The notes under the pieces: generated by a model
The model's input: the letters and a program-made list of their open reading frames with translations, nothing else
Databases searched by the model: none
What the model was told of the DNA's origin: nothing
Part shown: positions 46,701-59,010 of the stretch, piece by piece
Numbering within the stretch: position 1 is the first letter of the stretch
Layout of the letters: the number at the start of each line of letters is the position of its first letter
Made by a program: the position numbers and the translations under genes
From: Cordia subcordata
Lineage: Eukaryota; Streptophyta; Magnoliopsida; Boraginales; Cordiaceae
NCBI GenBank assembly: GCA_028554755.1
Contig: JAPTOF010000019.1
Span: forward strand, 5,590,001-5,654,000
DNA length: 64,000 nucleotides
Reading direction: 5' to 3'

Positions 46701-48064
46701 TTGTCTCGAGGCTTAAACTTTTAGATAAGATGGTAAATAATCAAGGTATCAAAGCTGAAGGACATGGGTCAAATCACATGAACAGAATAAACAAATACAA
46801 CAAACACTATTCTAAATTTCTAATCTTTTAGATAAGGTGGTAACTTATCATGCTTCATTACAAAAGACTGATTCCTTGCGAAGCTTCTCGTTTAACAACC
46901 TAAAAAGTAAGAAATCAGCAGCAACTCTAGAAAGTTTCATAGTGTACATATATTAATTTACTCATTACTGGTCATATGCTTCATTAGACAAAGACCGCTT
47001 CACCCTAGGAAGCTTCTTCTGTATGGACAACCTGAAAAGTAACAAAAAACCAGCGACTCCATAGAAAGTTTCAGCATGTATAATACAAATCTAGACACCG
47101 CTAGTCATTTTGCTTCATCATACGAGACTGATTCTTTCTAGAAAGCTTCCTTTCATTGGAGAATATTAGACACATTTGACAATATCCATATGCAGATAAA
47201 TTCAAAAAACAAAGGCTGTTGGCATTTAGTCCGATGATATTTGGCAACATGCAAAATCAGTTGACTTCAAGATTTTGCAGCAATTTACATAATGAGAGCA
47301 AGCTTACCAGGTCAATGGCAACTGCAAACCGTTGTTTGCCTTCTCCAACCATTTCTGAGACCACATAAATTACTTAAAAACAGTCCAGAGTTCAAATGAT
47401 GACCAAAAGATACATAATTACAATTGCATCTCCATTTGCATCATACCTCGGCCCAATTCGATAATTTTAGAGGATAACTTATCCAAATCCTTCACATTTT
47501 CCCACAAAGTAGGTTTAACTGAACTCTCAACAAAAGCATTACTAATGCTTCCAATCTCCACAAGTCGGCTTTTCCAACCTAGAGGATCCGTATAACAATC
47601 CAAAATCCTAAGCCTGCTCCATTTTCACCCAAAAAAAAAAAAATCATAACTTTACACTCAATAAATAACAAATTAATAACTTTTTAACATATTAATAAAC
47701 TAACCATTTATTCGATGATGCAACGTCAATTTCTCGACTTTTCAACAATTCGGCATAGTATGACGGGCTCTGAGATAGCACAACCAGTACAATGCCTCTA
47801 CAAAAACCATGAAATTTAGATAAATTAAACAAAAAACACAAAATTTAAGCTAAATTTCTTTTATTTTTTAAATTTAAATTTACATATATTAGCTTACCGT
47901 GATTGAGATTTTGAGGATAAAATGTTGGAACAAAGTTGTGTGAACACGTGATTGAAAACCAAGTGTCCGAGAGGCGCGTCGATGGAGTCCCTAATAGTGA
48001 GAGCTGGCGCGTGCTCACCTTCGACAGATCCATCGCGTAGAGCTCTGCAGATTTGCTCAGCCAT
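43723..48064 (-). CDS. ELP5: Elongator complex protein 5 (ELP5), nine exons
   Basis: Subunit of the ELP4-ELP5-ELP6 RecA-like hexamer of Elongator, which modifies wobble uridines of tRNAs and supports transcription. Exons (minus strand, in order): 47898-48064, 47705-47797, 47447-47613, 47308-47354, 45414-45483, 44509-44735, 44330-44419, 44058-44133, 43723-43916. Phases agree; 1131 nt, 376 residues, as in other plants. Recognisable blocks: [20 protein letters not shown] and [20 protein letters not shown] at the start; [35 protein letters not shown] then [37 protein letters not shown]; and the acidic end [20 protein letters not shown]. The Walker motifs of true RecA ATPases are absent, as usual for this subunit. 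Intron 4 (45484-47307) is unusually long and repetitive. Confidence 0.95.
45569..45698. repeat. Perfect-like tandem duplication, 65-bp unit, in ELP5 intron 4
   Basis: Unit 1 at 45569-45633 and unit 2 at 45634-45698 both read AGATATGATCTTGAATTGTA then AAGAAACAAAAGAGTGGTGA and end in TCTTCTCCACAA. The only difference I see is one extra A in a homopolymer. Confidence 0.93.
46321..47165. repeat. Diverged minisatellite-like repeats in ELP5 intron 4
   Basis: Units of about 110-145 bp recur four to five times. Each contains a GGAAGCTTCTTCTNTNTGGACAACC-like core (shown in parts at 46417, 46563, 46878, 47009, 47138) followed by AAAANTAAGAAANNAGCAGCAA, a TAGAAAGTTTCA box (46478, 46618, 46930, 47066) and ATATGAATCTAGT with CATTGCTGGTCAT. 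Copies are diverged and one spacer (46660-46870) contains other repeated DNA. All lie in one intron. Confidence 0.8.
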
Positions 48065-49049
48065 GGTTTCGCTGCAAAACCCTACCTCGGAGAAGATGAA
48101 TTTCTTTGTTTGTTTATTTTGATTTGGGAATATTTATTTCTTGCACCCTCATGTTTTATAATGTTGACACTTTAACCCCTTTTGTTTCATAATAACCCAC
48201 TTCACATCCTTTGCTCACAACGGAAGGCGCCCAAAGAATTGGGTTTTTCTCTAAAAACATTTTCTATATAATTGTGGGGGAAAAAATTTATTTTTCAGAA
48301 TTTCAAGCTTTTAATTTTTGAAAAAAAAATTGAAATTAAATTTATTTTAGAATTTTAATTCTCTTGAAAAGATGATTCAATTTTATATTACAAAACAAAT
48401 TACTTTCTTCAAGAAAATTATGGGATGGCTTTATATAAATTATTAGACGACCCCATGCAATTTTCTTTACAAAATAAACCCACAATGTTGTTAGTTCAAA
48501 CTTTGAAAAATATAATTCCCAAAGCTACAATCACTATGTTGCATTGTCTATATCCTTAGTGTGATCATAAGTTTTTTTTTCCTTGTTCTTTTTTATGAAA
48601 ATTACATCTTTAATTATCTTTTGAAGTATAACATATATAAGACTTGTAAAGTTGCTTCAATAATATTTTTCAATTTGTGATTATACACGTAGTTGTTGAG
48701 CTACACATATATCTAGCTTTTTACATGTTGACTTATGATTATAAGCCTTTTTGAATTATAAGTTATACTAAATATTATAAATGCATCTCTGTACTAATTA
48801 ATGATATAATCGTTGAGAATTATTACACGATGCTAGTTTAACATTTCCTTTCTCGTGTGATAATTAATACTATGAATTATGGATGTCTTAAAAGCTGTAA
48901 AGTTTATACACCTGGCAAGCTTGGAATTATAATTAAAACTAACATAGTTGACTAATTATGGTCGTTAATGAAAGTACCTTTGTTTGGTAAAGATGCCTAA
49001 TCAAATTGTTATGAAACTAGAGCATTTAATATATTCATTAGAAAACAAT

Positions 49050-49076
<27 letters not shown>
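49050..49076. repeat. (AT)n microsatellite
   Basis: About 13 AT units in intergenic DNA. Confidence 0.9.
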
Positions 49077-49080
<4 letters not shown>

Positions 49081-49160
49081 GGAAAATAAAAACATAACGG
49101 TTAGCCAAATGGGTTACTGCAGACAGTTGCGTCAAGGTTTTATTTGTCAATAATGATTTA

Positions 49161-49368
49161 GGACTTGTTTGGTTGGTTTCTTTCTCTCTCTATATATATG
49201 GAGAAAATACATTTTTTTACAATAAATATTTGAATTTGATTAAAGAAAATCCGAAATTTTGAGGAAAAGCTAAATATCAGTCTTTTTAAAAAGTCAAAAT
49301 TTTTAGTTCCTTGAAAAAAGACCTTTAAAAAAAAAACATTTTTAAAAGGAATCAATCAAGAAAAGCCC
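49161..49368. mobile_element. MITE with TSD TTA
   Basis: Begins GGACTTGTTTGGTTGGTTTC and ends with the reverse complement of GGGCTTTTCTTGATTGATTC. TTA occurs directly before (49158-49160) and after (49369-49371), a 3-bp duplication as expected for PIF/Harbinger-type MITEs. It belongs to the same broad family as 15716 and 37756 but is more diverged. Confidence 0.7.
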
Positions 49369-49435
49369 TTATTTGCACTCAAGCCAATAGTGCAAGGTAT
49401 ATCATGAAGCCATGACTACATTTCACGTGAGAAAT

Positions 49436-49850
49436 TAGATTAATCATGTATAACATCATAAAAAGTAGAGCATATATGCCCTTTAGAAGAAAAAGGAAGT
49501 ATAGAAAACTAAAAACAATGTGAAAACGATAAAAATATTCAAATTTGCGAAAATCCAAATCCCCCATTTTACTTTTTTCCATCCGTCATTCCTTTGTTAT
49601 TATCGTAGTTTGGTTTTGAAAAACTCATGAATTTATAATGGTACACTGGTAAAGAGATACTCAAAGGTGGACTATTTATAGATTAGATTGATCACGTGTA
49701 ATATCATAAAAATAGAGCATATGTTCCTTTCAGAACAAAATGAAAAGGTAGGAATAAGAACAATGTGATAAGAACATAAGAATATTCGAAGTTGCAAAAT
49801 TCCAAATCCCAATTTTAATTGTTTGGCCTCCAACATTCTGTTGTTATTTG
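49436..49850. repeat. Diverged direct repeat, two ~165-bp copies
   Basis: Copies at about 49436-49600 and 49681-49850 share TAGATTNATCANGTNTAANATCATAAAAA, TAGAGCATAT, AACAATGTGA, AATATTCNAA and CCAAATCCC in the same order. Origin unknown. Confidence 0.7.
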
Positions 49851-51793
49851 TCAATGACTATATCATATAATAATCATTTGAAGCAATTAATTGATTATAC
49901 TGAACAAATAACCGATTATTCCAAGCATAATTTATATCTAATTTGTAAGTTTTTGTTAAAAAATAAAAATTATAAAGACATATTCTTCTTATAAGATCTT
50001 GTATACAACATGGATACCTAATATAAAAGTCTATCAAATTACCAAAAAGAAATTCATATATACAAAACAGAATTTTGCAATGCTTAGTTAGTTCCCGAGA
50101 TAAGAATACAACCAAACAAAATAAAGAGAACCTATTCTAATTATACAAGTGATTCAATTTATCATGCGGTGACATGACGAGAGATGTGGAGGTGCATAGT
50201 CAATATTGAAAAATAGAAGAAGATAAAAGATAAAAATCTTAAAGAACTAAGGAAAGTTTGCAGACATAATCAAGGTTAAACCAAAATGATTGATAAAACT
50301 TGTACCTTCAATCTAGCAAGAGAGTTAGAATTATCATATAACACATACATAATCCAAGCACCAATGGCTACAAACTTACTAAAAATTGAAAAACCAAAGG
50401 TCGAGGCACCATTTTATGCTGCATGAAAATGGTGAAAACAGCCTTGATATTTCTTTCTTATTTGTCTTCTATTATGTGCCTTTTATTTTTTTTTACTTTT
50501 TTGGTGTAGAATAAACTAATTTTTAAAAAACCCTTTCTTATTCCTTTTCCGTCAAGTTAAAAAGCCACTCCGGGGTCCCCACTTAGTTCATATGCTCGCG
50601 AGTCATGAGCATTCACGTCGACGTCACTTGATCACTCCCAATTCAAGCCGCTTGAATGAATGAATGAGTCATGGAAAAGTAGCATCAGATTCAGATGCCT
50701 ATCACCTCTCCACTTTTTCCCCCCACTTTGACAGTTAAGAGTTAACCTCATTTAATTCCGAATCGCCAACCCACCCTCCTCCTCTCACAATCAACCACAA
50801 TGATATCCCACGTCCCGTGTTTCGACCTCCACAAGTATTTCTATTTTGTTTATTACAAGAGAAATGCGAATCTCCACTATCGTAATAACTAGCACAATTC
50901 GACCACCAAATGATAAATATTGTGCGTACGACATGCTTCTATAATGAGCATTATATAAATTGAGAGCACTGACTCATAGTAGGGGATTATGATCGAACTT
51001 GGATCATGATTTACATTGGCATTTGACATTTAAATTTTATTGTTTAGACATCCTCGTCCATACTTCCACAAATACCGCATTAAGTTTTAATTTTTTTAAA
51101 CAAAAAATATGAAGTAACATAAATATTAAAATTATCTAACTAAATAGATATATTAAAAAATATTATTGTATTATTTTTTTAATTTTAAAATATTTAAATA
51201 TAACCTTATCTAAAACGAATTCTATATAATACAAAGACAGCAAAAGCTGCCATGTAATCTGTCTTATCTTACTCCATAAGTTTCATCGTCATCGCATGAT
51301 TCCACGTTCCTTAGATCTGATTCCTTCGATGCCAATATTTGACGTCACATGTCCCCATCTGCTTCTCTAAAATCTTTGTTAATTTAATTATTTCTTTACC
51401 TTTTTTGATGCGTACCTGCCTAGCTTTCTGCGTCGAGCATGACGGCAAATCTAAATCCTTCTGAAGAAACCAACTCATCAAAAGTCAAATGATATACTAA
51501 TCCCACGAAATCGGTGTGACATAGAAAGTATTACTAAATACAATGGAGGAGATGTTTGGCGTAGATTATTGAAAAGGTCCTTATTCAACAAGCATTTTGT
51601 ACTTACAAGGCAATTTAGCATTTACAGCTGAAAATTCACTTTTTGGAAACACAATTTTGTATAAGTCTTCGAGGAATTTTATTTAAAAGAATGCACTGAT
51701 ACTATTGGAGGAGTAAATTGAGGGGATGGGTGTTCTTAGATAAGAATAAAGTTTTTTGTTATTTTACAAGTTTTTTTAACGTACTTTGAAGAT

Positions 51794-51890
51794 ATTCTAA
51801 TACCCATTGTATGCACTTTTGTTTTAAAATTTAACTAGAGATTATTCTAATACCCATTGTATGCACTTTTGTTTTAAAATTAAGCATTGA
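51794..51890. repeat. Short tandem duplication, 50-bp offset
   Basis: ATTCTAATACCCATTGTATG followed by CACTTTTGTTTTAAAATT occurs at 51794 and again at 51844. Confidence 0.9.
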
Positions 51891-52106
51891 AAATGATAAG
51901 TTCCTAATACCAAAAGGTCAACTCTTTGATTTATTATAGAAGTATTACCTATTTTGCTTAGATACACTTTAAATTTATATTGTCCTTCTTTAATGTTGAG
52001 GTGTGGTGCAACGGAATAATAGGACTGTCGAAACAAGATTACGCAGTTAAAATAGAAAATGAGAAAAATGGATAATTGAGACACCAAAATTTACTTGGAA
52101 AACTTT

Positions 52107-52190
52107 TAAATAAATTGAAAGAAAAATTATGGGCAAGTAAAGGAAAACCTTTAAATAAATTAAAAGAAAAATCACGGGCAAGTAAAAAAG
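52107..52190. repeat. Short tandem duplication, 45-bp offset
   Basis: TAAATAAATTNAAAGAAAAATNANGGGCAAGTAAA occurs at 52107 and 52152 with few differences. Confidence 0.85.
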
Positions 52191-54431
52191 ATTTCGCTAT
52201 GTATAAAAGTATTTTATAACTTTCTTTCTAAAATAAAAAGAAAACTATTTTACTTTCTCTTATAATAGGAAAAACTCACTTTGCACTAATTTATATAACA
52301 AGTGGAATAAATAAACACTTAGGAGAATTCTTTCTTATTTTCTCTAAATGTTTGTGGTTTGCTTGGTGCTTAGCCTTCATCCATCTCCAGGTATTTATAG
52401 ACAAAGTTAGAACAAAAATTTTAAATAAGCTTGACAAAATTTACCACTTTATTACCATAGGTGCAATTCATTTTCAACTTGATCTTGAATGTTTGTGAGA
52501 ACTTTGCGTGCTCCTTCCATTTTCAATGCACAGTCTTTGATCTTGCATTCAATTTTCAATTTCAAAGCCAACATGTTTGACTTGTGCATGGCCACCAAAA
52601 TCATTTTACATTTCACATTTAAAACTAAAACTAGCATGGAACCTGTGCTACAGAACATGTAATAAAACGAAAAAGTAAATTCATTAATTACGGTGCTCTA
52701 TTAATTATGTTGATCTTTATAATAAGGATGTCCAAAACCAAATAGTAGAATATGTAATAAGTTAGCATATTATACGCAACTTGTTCACTGGATGTGTAAG
52801 GAGAATAGAAACTCAAATTATACTATTTGACATACAGTAAATTTAGTAAATACTTACAGTAAATAGTGAAAATTTAAATACTTGAACCTGTATAATATTA
52901 GTTGAACACTTCTACTAATTTTTGGAAACTTTTTTCAGGAAATAACTTTTTGTCATTCTTTTTATAATGCTTAGCACAAATTGAGGCGAGATATGTTTGG
53001 TTCTACTTTAAATTTGTGCATATGTTAAATATTATTGATAGAATATATGAGATATCTTTGATTTCTAATTAATTACAAGTTAAAAACAAAAAGTGACTTA
53101 TTTGGGAAGCTAAGCATATGGCTTATTTGGGAACCTAAGCATGTTAATCAACCAAAATTTTGAAAAAGAAAAGAAGAGAGCGGAGCAACATTTGGCAGCA
53201 ACATGGAACACCACGCGGTAGCAGGCCATTGGTCTGGTTTGGGAGGCAAAATTTGCTCCACTTTGGTAGTTGCTTTCATATATAAAATAAGTAGATGACA
53301 TATGACTTAAGTGAGAAATTTATTGAACGTGCTTATAAATAATCATATTTACATGTAAAATTCTCATATTTGACAGTGATGAAATAAAATCTTAGGGTTA
53401 GTAGTTTATAAACACCCATCCTACGACCTCTCTTGTAACTTATTTCTCCAATGTTAATAAGACACCTCTCTTTTGAGCAAATTGGGAAATACATTTACGA
53501 ATTAACACTTCAATTTAAATTTTATTACAAAAAAAAGAGTTTCAAATTTTTAAATCCATGTTTTTCTCATGCCCATGTTCCTGGAAGTTGTATTTCCCCA
53601 CCATTTTGGCATTCTGTTTATCAATCTAAAAATAAAAAGCATATTAAAGTAACATTATACCATGAATCATCGGGTTATTGATATTCTTTACAAGAATTAC
53701 TTTTTATTAAGAATCTAGTGCATACAATAGTAAAAATGAATCTAAATAAAATCAGATCCTCAAATTTGTGAGCTTTGTTGAAATTCGAATATGAAAATAA
53801 TAAAAGGATATCCAACAAGCTAGAGAAAAAAGTAAAAATTATTTTAAATTTTCATAAAATACCTACGATACGACGTTTTTATTTATAGTTGCAAAAAATA
53901 AGTCGAGGATGAATTACTTATATCCGTACAATTTGTTTTAAACTTTCATAAAATATTTGTGATAAGATATCTGAACATTTTACAACGATAAGATTTTGGC
54001 TTGTAAAGAGTGCTTATAAGTTATAAGCACTTTTTTTAATTGTAATCAAGAAGCCAAACATTGTGGAAGGTAGCCGATGCATAAGTGGGCCTGGGGGTGG
54101 CCCAGCAGCAGAAGAAGAAGAAGAAGAAGAACCTTGGGATCGGTGGACCCAAAAAGACCAAAAAAAAGAAAGAAAAGAAAAAAAAAAAGGAAATGTAAGT
54201 AAAAAGAGCGCAACTTACAACTGCACCGCTTTAATACAAAAAAATACAAACGGCGTATCCGTCTGCAATTTTCGTGCGTACTTTGCGTGCTCAGCAAAAT
54301 CCATTCCACTTTCCCAATACTTGCATTTACACCTGAAACACACACACCTCTCTAACGATAAAAGCCAAAAAACGGTTAAACTCCACTCACGATTTCTTTC
54401 TTCTTTTTTTTTTTTTGAAATTTTTGTTAAC

Positions 54432-54434
<3 letters not shown>

Positions 54435-54465
<31 letters not shown>
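54435..54465. repeat. (AT)n tract in PMI leader or core promoter
   Basis: About 15 TA units ending 90 bp before the ATG of the isomerase gene. It could act as or overlap the TATA region, or lie in the 5' UTR. Confidence 0.9.
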
Positions 54466-54470
<5 letters not shown>

Positions 54471-54554
54471 CTTTATAAAGCAACCAACTTTTGCAAATCG
54501 TGGCACGAGTTCTTCTCGGTGTAGTTGAGAATCTAAGCAGTGGGTCTGCAGTCC

Positions 54555-57500
54555 ATGGAGGTCAATGCTTCTGCAGCAAATGCTAGCCATTGCAGGAAGA
54601 AGAAAAAGGATGGTAGAATTGTGAGGTTGAACTGTTCGGTGAAGAACTATGATTGGGGACGAATCGGGGCCGAATCTGGTGTGGCGCGGCTCTATGCTCT
54701 CAACAATGGTGGTGCCGGAATCGAGGGTGATAGGCCCTACGCTGAGTTTTGGATGGGGACTCATGAGTCTGGCCCATCTTACTTGGCGGAGGCGGACGTT
54801 CACGGCGGTGGCGCCACCGACAATGGGTTGCCCAATGGTGGTCTGACTGTGGCAGAAGAGAAGAAGAATGATGGTAGTGGTGTAAGCTTAAAGACTTGGA
54901 TTGAGCAAAATCCTAGCGTTTTAGGTGATAAGGTCTTGGCCATGTGGGGCCCTAATCTCCCTTTTCTATTCAAGGTAATTTGTTATTTGATTTTGGAAAT
55001 TTTGTTGTCTAATTATGGAAAGTTGGATGTTTTACTGTGATGGAAAATTTAATTTTATAAATTTTCGTTTGTTACTGCTGTTATTATTATTACTGTTGCC
55101 AAGTGGATATTTTGTGGTTTGATTGATGAAAGTTGAAAAATTTTTATTGGCTTTATTTTTCACAAGTTTAATTTTGATGGGATTTTTGAATATGTTCAGG
55201 TGCTTTCAGTGGCAAAAGCATTATCAATACAGGCACATCCAGATAAGGTATTGGCTGCGCAGTTGCACAAAAAGCAACCGAATCTATACAAGGATGATAA
55301 TCACAAGCCCGAAATGGCTTTGGCTTTGACTGAATTCGAGGCTTTGTGTGGGTTTATTAGTCTCAAGGTATTTCACCTTCAATTTTGTTATTTTGTACAC
55401 TTCTATAATAACTTTTTCGGGGTTTGTTTTCGGATAATTTAGTTCTTTTTTTTTTTTTAAATATTGTCAAGTGAGTTCAAGTATTTAATTGAATTGAATC
55501 ATGTTCTGTATGTATATGTTATTGCTTTGATATAGGGAATTCACCAGTTCCTCTTAATTTTTCCCCCGTACATCTAATTCTTGAAGAGGATGATCATAAT
55601 TGTGATCCTGGTTAATAGATAGCAGATATCCCAATATCCATGAAAACCCTATTTTTGTTCAGTTCTCCATACATGTGGGCAGTTATTAGCAGATATGGGG
55701 CCCTATGGTAGTTCCGTTCTGCCTGCTATTGAAATCTATTCTCTGAAGTCATCATCTGGAGTACGCCTGCTTTCCAACTGTTATACCCATTGCCTGCGTA
55801 TGGGTGGTCTCTCCCAGAGATGGTGGTCAGCATCCAGCTCATGTTTCCTTGTTATCCAGTTTGCTTTTGATAGTAGAGCTGGAAAGGGCCGAAACTTTTG
55901 TGGGTGTGAAAAGGGACATGAATGATTTTAGGAGCATTGAGGTGCTGGTTATGCAAAGCACTTTACATATTAATGGAATGATTCATGCACTGAGGCAGAA
56001 TTTCTTCATATAAACAGGTGATTGTTTCAAATACAGTAGGAAACGTAATAAGAGAGATTAGCACGATAATTGGGGCCTGGGATGGGTAATCTGGTGGTCT
56101 GCTTTCTTGGGAATTGAAAATTTTATGCATCTTGCAAACACTTCTAATTATCCTCATATCAGAGGAGGTCAGATTTGACAAAGCTTAAGGTCACTCAGAC
56201 TTTCTCTTGATTTTGTATGTCCATTTTTTTTTAACTTTGACTCATAAAAAAGTCTCAGCTTATATACCCGGATGGTTTTTAATTGTTCGTAGGATCTTAA
56301 AGAAGTTGTTCACGATGTACCTGAGATTGCAGAGGTGGTTAGCCAGGCATGCGTAGACAAGGTACTGAATATAAACGAGCAGGATGGGGAGGAAAAGGCA
56401 AAAAATGTTCTCCGATCATTATTTTATGAAATCATGTCAGCTAGCAACGATGTGATTTCCCAAGCTTTAGATAGACTGATAAGCCGTTTGGAGAAAAAGA
56501 ATGAGGTAATCATGAGTTCTGTTGGCTCTGGTTCTGGTATTGTTATGTGTGGAATGTATTGCTTGAAATGCTGTCTTGTTATGATTGTGCGTGTATTGGT
56601 TTTTAAGATCTCCTCCAGTTGGGGAGAGTGCTATTCTTATCTATTCATCTACATTAGTAATGGAACCTTATTGGTACTGGAACCTTCCTTTAATTGGTTA
56701 AGAGGCATCAAATTTTGATGACAAGAAACATCTGCATACGCTTATAGTTGATTATGACACTACATATATTTGTGGAATCATATCTTAATCATTCATTTCA
56801 ACTAAGTGGTTGGATTAATGGAGAATCTTAAAGTGAATCTGCTTCAATTCCAATTGGAATTTAATGTTTGGTTACAGGTGTACACTAATGGATGTCTCTG
56901 GATGTTGTGCCAATTAATGAGAGTTCTGAAACTTGTAGATATAAAGACGATTAGATTTCTGATTTCCTTTGTGAACCTAGCTGCTGTATCTAGCTGACTG
57001 CATCCGGTCTAGTTGGTTTTGCAGGCTTATACCCATTAAGTTTTCAGCGTAGCTGAAGGCATGCGTATAAAGTTTGTGAACCAGTATTGAACAGTTTCAT
57101 GTTCTGATTACTGTGATCTTTCCTTTTGTTCCTGTAACCTTTGATGATTGTCTGTGTTACAACTTCCGTTTTCTCATTCTGTAGGGAAGAGGACTGACAG
57201 AGAAAGAAAAACTAGTATTGCAGCTTCAAAAGCAGTATCCGGCTGATATTGGTATAATGACAGCATTCCTGCTAAATTATGTAAAGCTCAAACCAGGTGA
57301 AGCTTTATATTTAGGGGCAAATGAACCTCATGCTTATATCAATGGTGAGTGCGTCGAATGCATGGCAACTTCGGACAATGTTGTACGTGCTGGCCTCACT
57401 CCAAAGCACCGAGATGTCCAGATTCTTTGCTCAATGCTTACATACAAACAGGTGATTAGTGTCAAAGTGCTTGAAGAACTTTCACTCTGTCTGTCATTTA

Positions 57501-58102
57501 TTCTTGTTCTCCTCTTGCATTCCTTTCCTTCTTTTTTTTGGGTTTCTCAATCTCTTTTTTTTTTTTAAAAGAACAAAGGGAGAATTGCTAAGTGGGAAAA
57601 CATTTGAGGCTCTTACTTCCGAACAGTATCGGCATAGCCTTCTTCAGTTTTGCAATAACGATTTACATATCGTCATTAGGTCGTTCTAGCTGTTAGGCAG
57701 AGGCAATCGCGTGTCAATATGTTGTAGTTTCACATCTACCATCTCACACAACATTTATTACAGGGTCTTCCAGATATCCTCCAAGGTGTTGCTTTGAATA
57801 TGTTCACAACTAGATACTCCCCTCCTTTCGATGAATTTGAGGTTGACCGCTGTATTCTACCAGAAGGGTCGGTAACTGTCTTCCCAGCAGTTCCTAGCCC
57901 CTCTATATTTCTGGTCATGGAGGGAAGAGGAACAATGTGCACGACATCATCCGAAGAGGTTGTCGCTGAAGGTGATGTACTGTTTACAACTGCAGATGTG
58001 GAGGTTATAGTAGCAACTACGTCCGGACTGCATTTTTACAGAGCCGGAGCGAACAGCAGGCTGTTCCTCGCCGGGTCATGTAGTCCTGATACTTTTGGGT
58101 AG
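54555..58102 (+). CDS. Mannose-6-phosphate isomerase (PMI type I), five exons
   Basis: Zinc enzyme that interconverts mannose 6-phosphate and fructose 6-phosphate, feeding GDP-mannose and ascorbate synthesis in the cytosol. Exons: 54555-54974, 55200-55367, 56293-56505, 57185-57451, 57764-58102; every intron is phase 0. 1407 nt give 468 residues, about 30 more than the Arabidopsis enzymes owing to Gly/Asn-rich segments in exon 1. Motifs: VKNYDWGR at the start, [15 protein letters not shown], then the zinc ligands Q151 and H153 in IQAHPDK, E178 in [18 protein letters not shown], and H316 in [12 protein letters not shown]; the catalytic arginine region [14 protein letters not shown] follows. The C-terminal cupin ends [15 protein letters not shown]. 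The ATG at 54555 is chosen because it opens the conserved frame; nothing upstream in frame except a GTG. Whether it is the PMI1 or the PMI2 orthologue is not decided. Confidence 0.96.
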
Positions 58103-59010
58103 CGTTTTGCTACCTGCATGTACATGCACCACGTACAATATACATATACACACAAAAAAAGTATACAAAGGAAAAATCAAATAAAACATTCAATGTATCA
58201 TATTGTTTTGTATGCTCAATCTTCAATTGAAGCTAATAAAGGGTTCTCAACATTTTGGTTGGAAATAAAACTCATATTGGCCAATCTAATTTCAAGTGTA
58301 GAGTGACTTGCTCTAAAATTCTGAGTCTTGTTAATTTCATCGCTGGACCCTTTTCTTTAGTCAAGAGATAAATATTATTAACACGCTAAAAATTTACATA
58401 AAGTGGGCTGATTACATATATACAAAGAAGTCAAAATTTACATAAAGTGGGCTGATTACATATATACAAAGGAGCCCGATACAAAAAGGAAAAAGGAAAA
58501 TACAAAAACACACATAACAAGCTAACATAATCCAAGCACATAAACAATTCTGCCTGATAGGCCACTATTCGACGGTCGACTGGTTGTTTGGCCGCTATTT
58601 AACAGTCAGACTGGTTTTGTTTATTGACGTTCAACTTCAAGCAAGTAACTGAAACTTTAAGATGAAAAAGATTGTAAATGCCCAAATTCCAGATCAGTTG
58701 AGACACAACATGTCATGGCAAACTTGTATAATCCGAAGGCAAAGCATCAAATCACAACATAACATTCTTCACGCTCATACAATGGACCTAATAAAAGGAT
58801 GCTGAACATCATGCAAAATAACAAATTAACGAGCTAGCATTGAAGGAACCACAAAATCGTGCTACAATTACCAAACTTCGATAATCCAAGAGTAAAGCAT
58901 CAAAGAAACAACTCAGCTCTCATTTTAAAATCTCATCGATGAAAATCTCATAGTCAAAAATTCAACAACTTCATAGTATAATCCTTAATAAATTAAGCAC
59001 ATTCCCCTCT
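58103..59010. other. 3' region between convergent PMI and RPS7
   Basis: Contains both 3' UTRs and a 44-bp tandem duplication (58388-58474). No gene seen. Confidence 0.55.
58388..58474. repeat. Tandem duplication, 44-bp unit
   Basis: AAAATTTACATAAAGTGGGC followed by TGATTACATATATACAAAG occurs twice without change, with a 44-bp offset. Its freshness suggests a recent slippage or repair event. Confidence 0.95.

Larger units (their letters stand above)
48065..54554. other. Long gene-poor region between ELP5 and PMI
   Basis: About 6.5 kb, very AT-rich. It contains the ELP5 promoter, an (AT)n tract, a MITE (49161-49368), a diverged direct repeat (49436-49850) and two short tandem duplications (51794-51890, 52107-52190). 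The right end is the PMI promoter and leader. No coding frame has recognisable motifs. Confidence 0.5.

Noticed and set aside
54063..54524. Plus-strand frame of 153 codons upstream of PMI
   Set aside because: Made of GAA, A-rich and AT repeats in the promoter and leader; no protein character.
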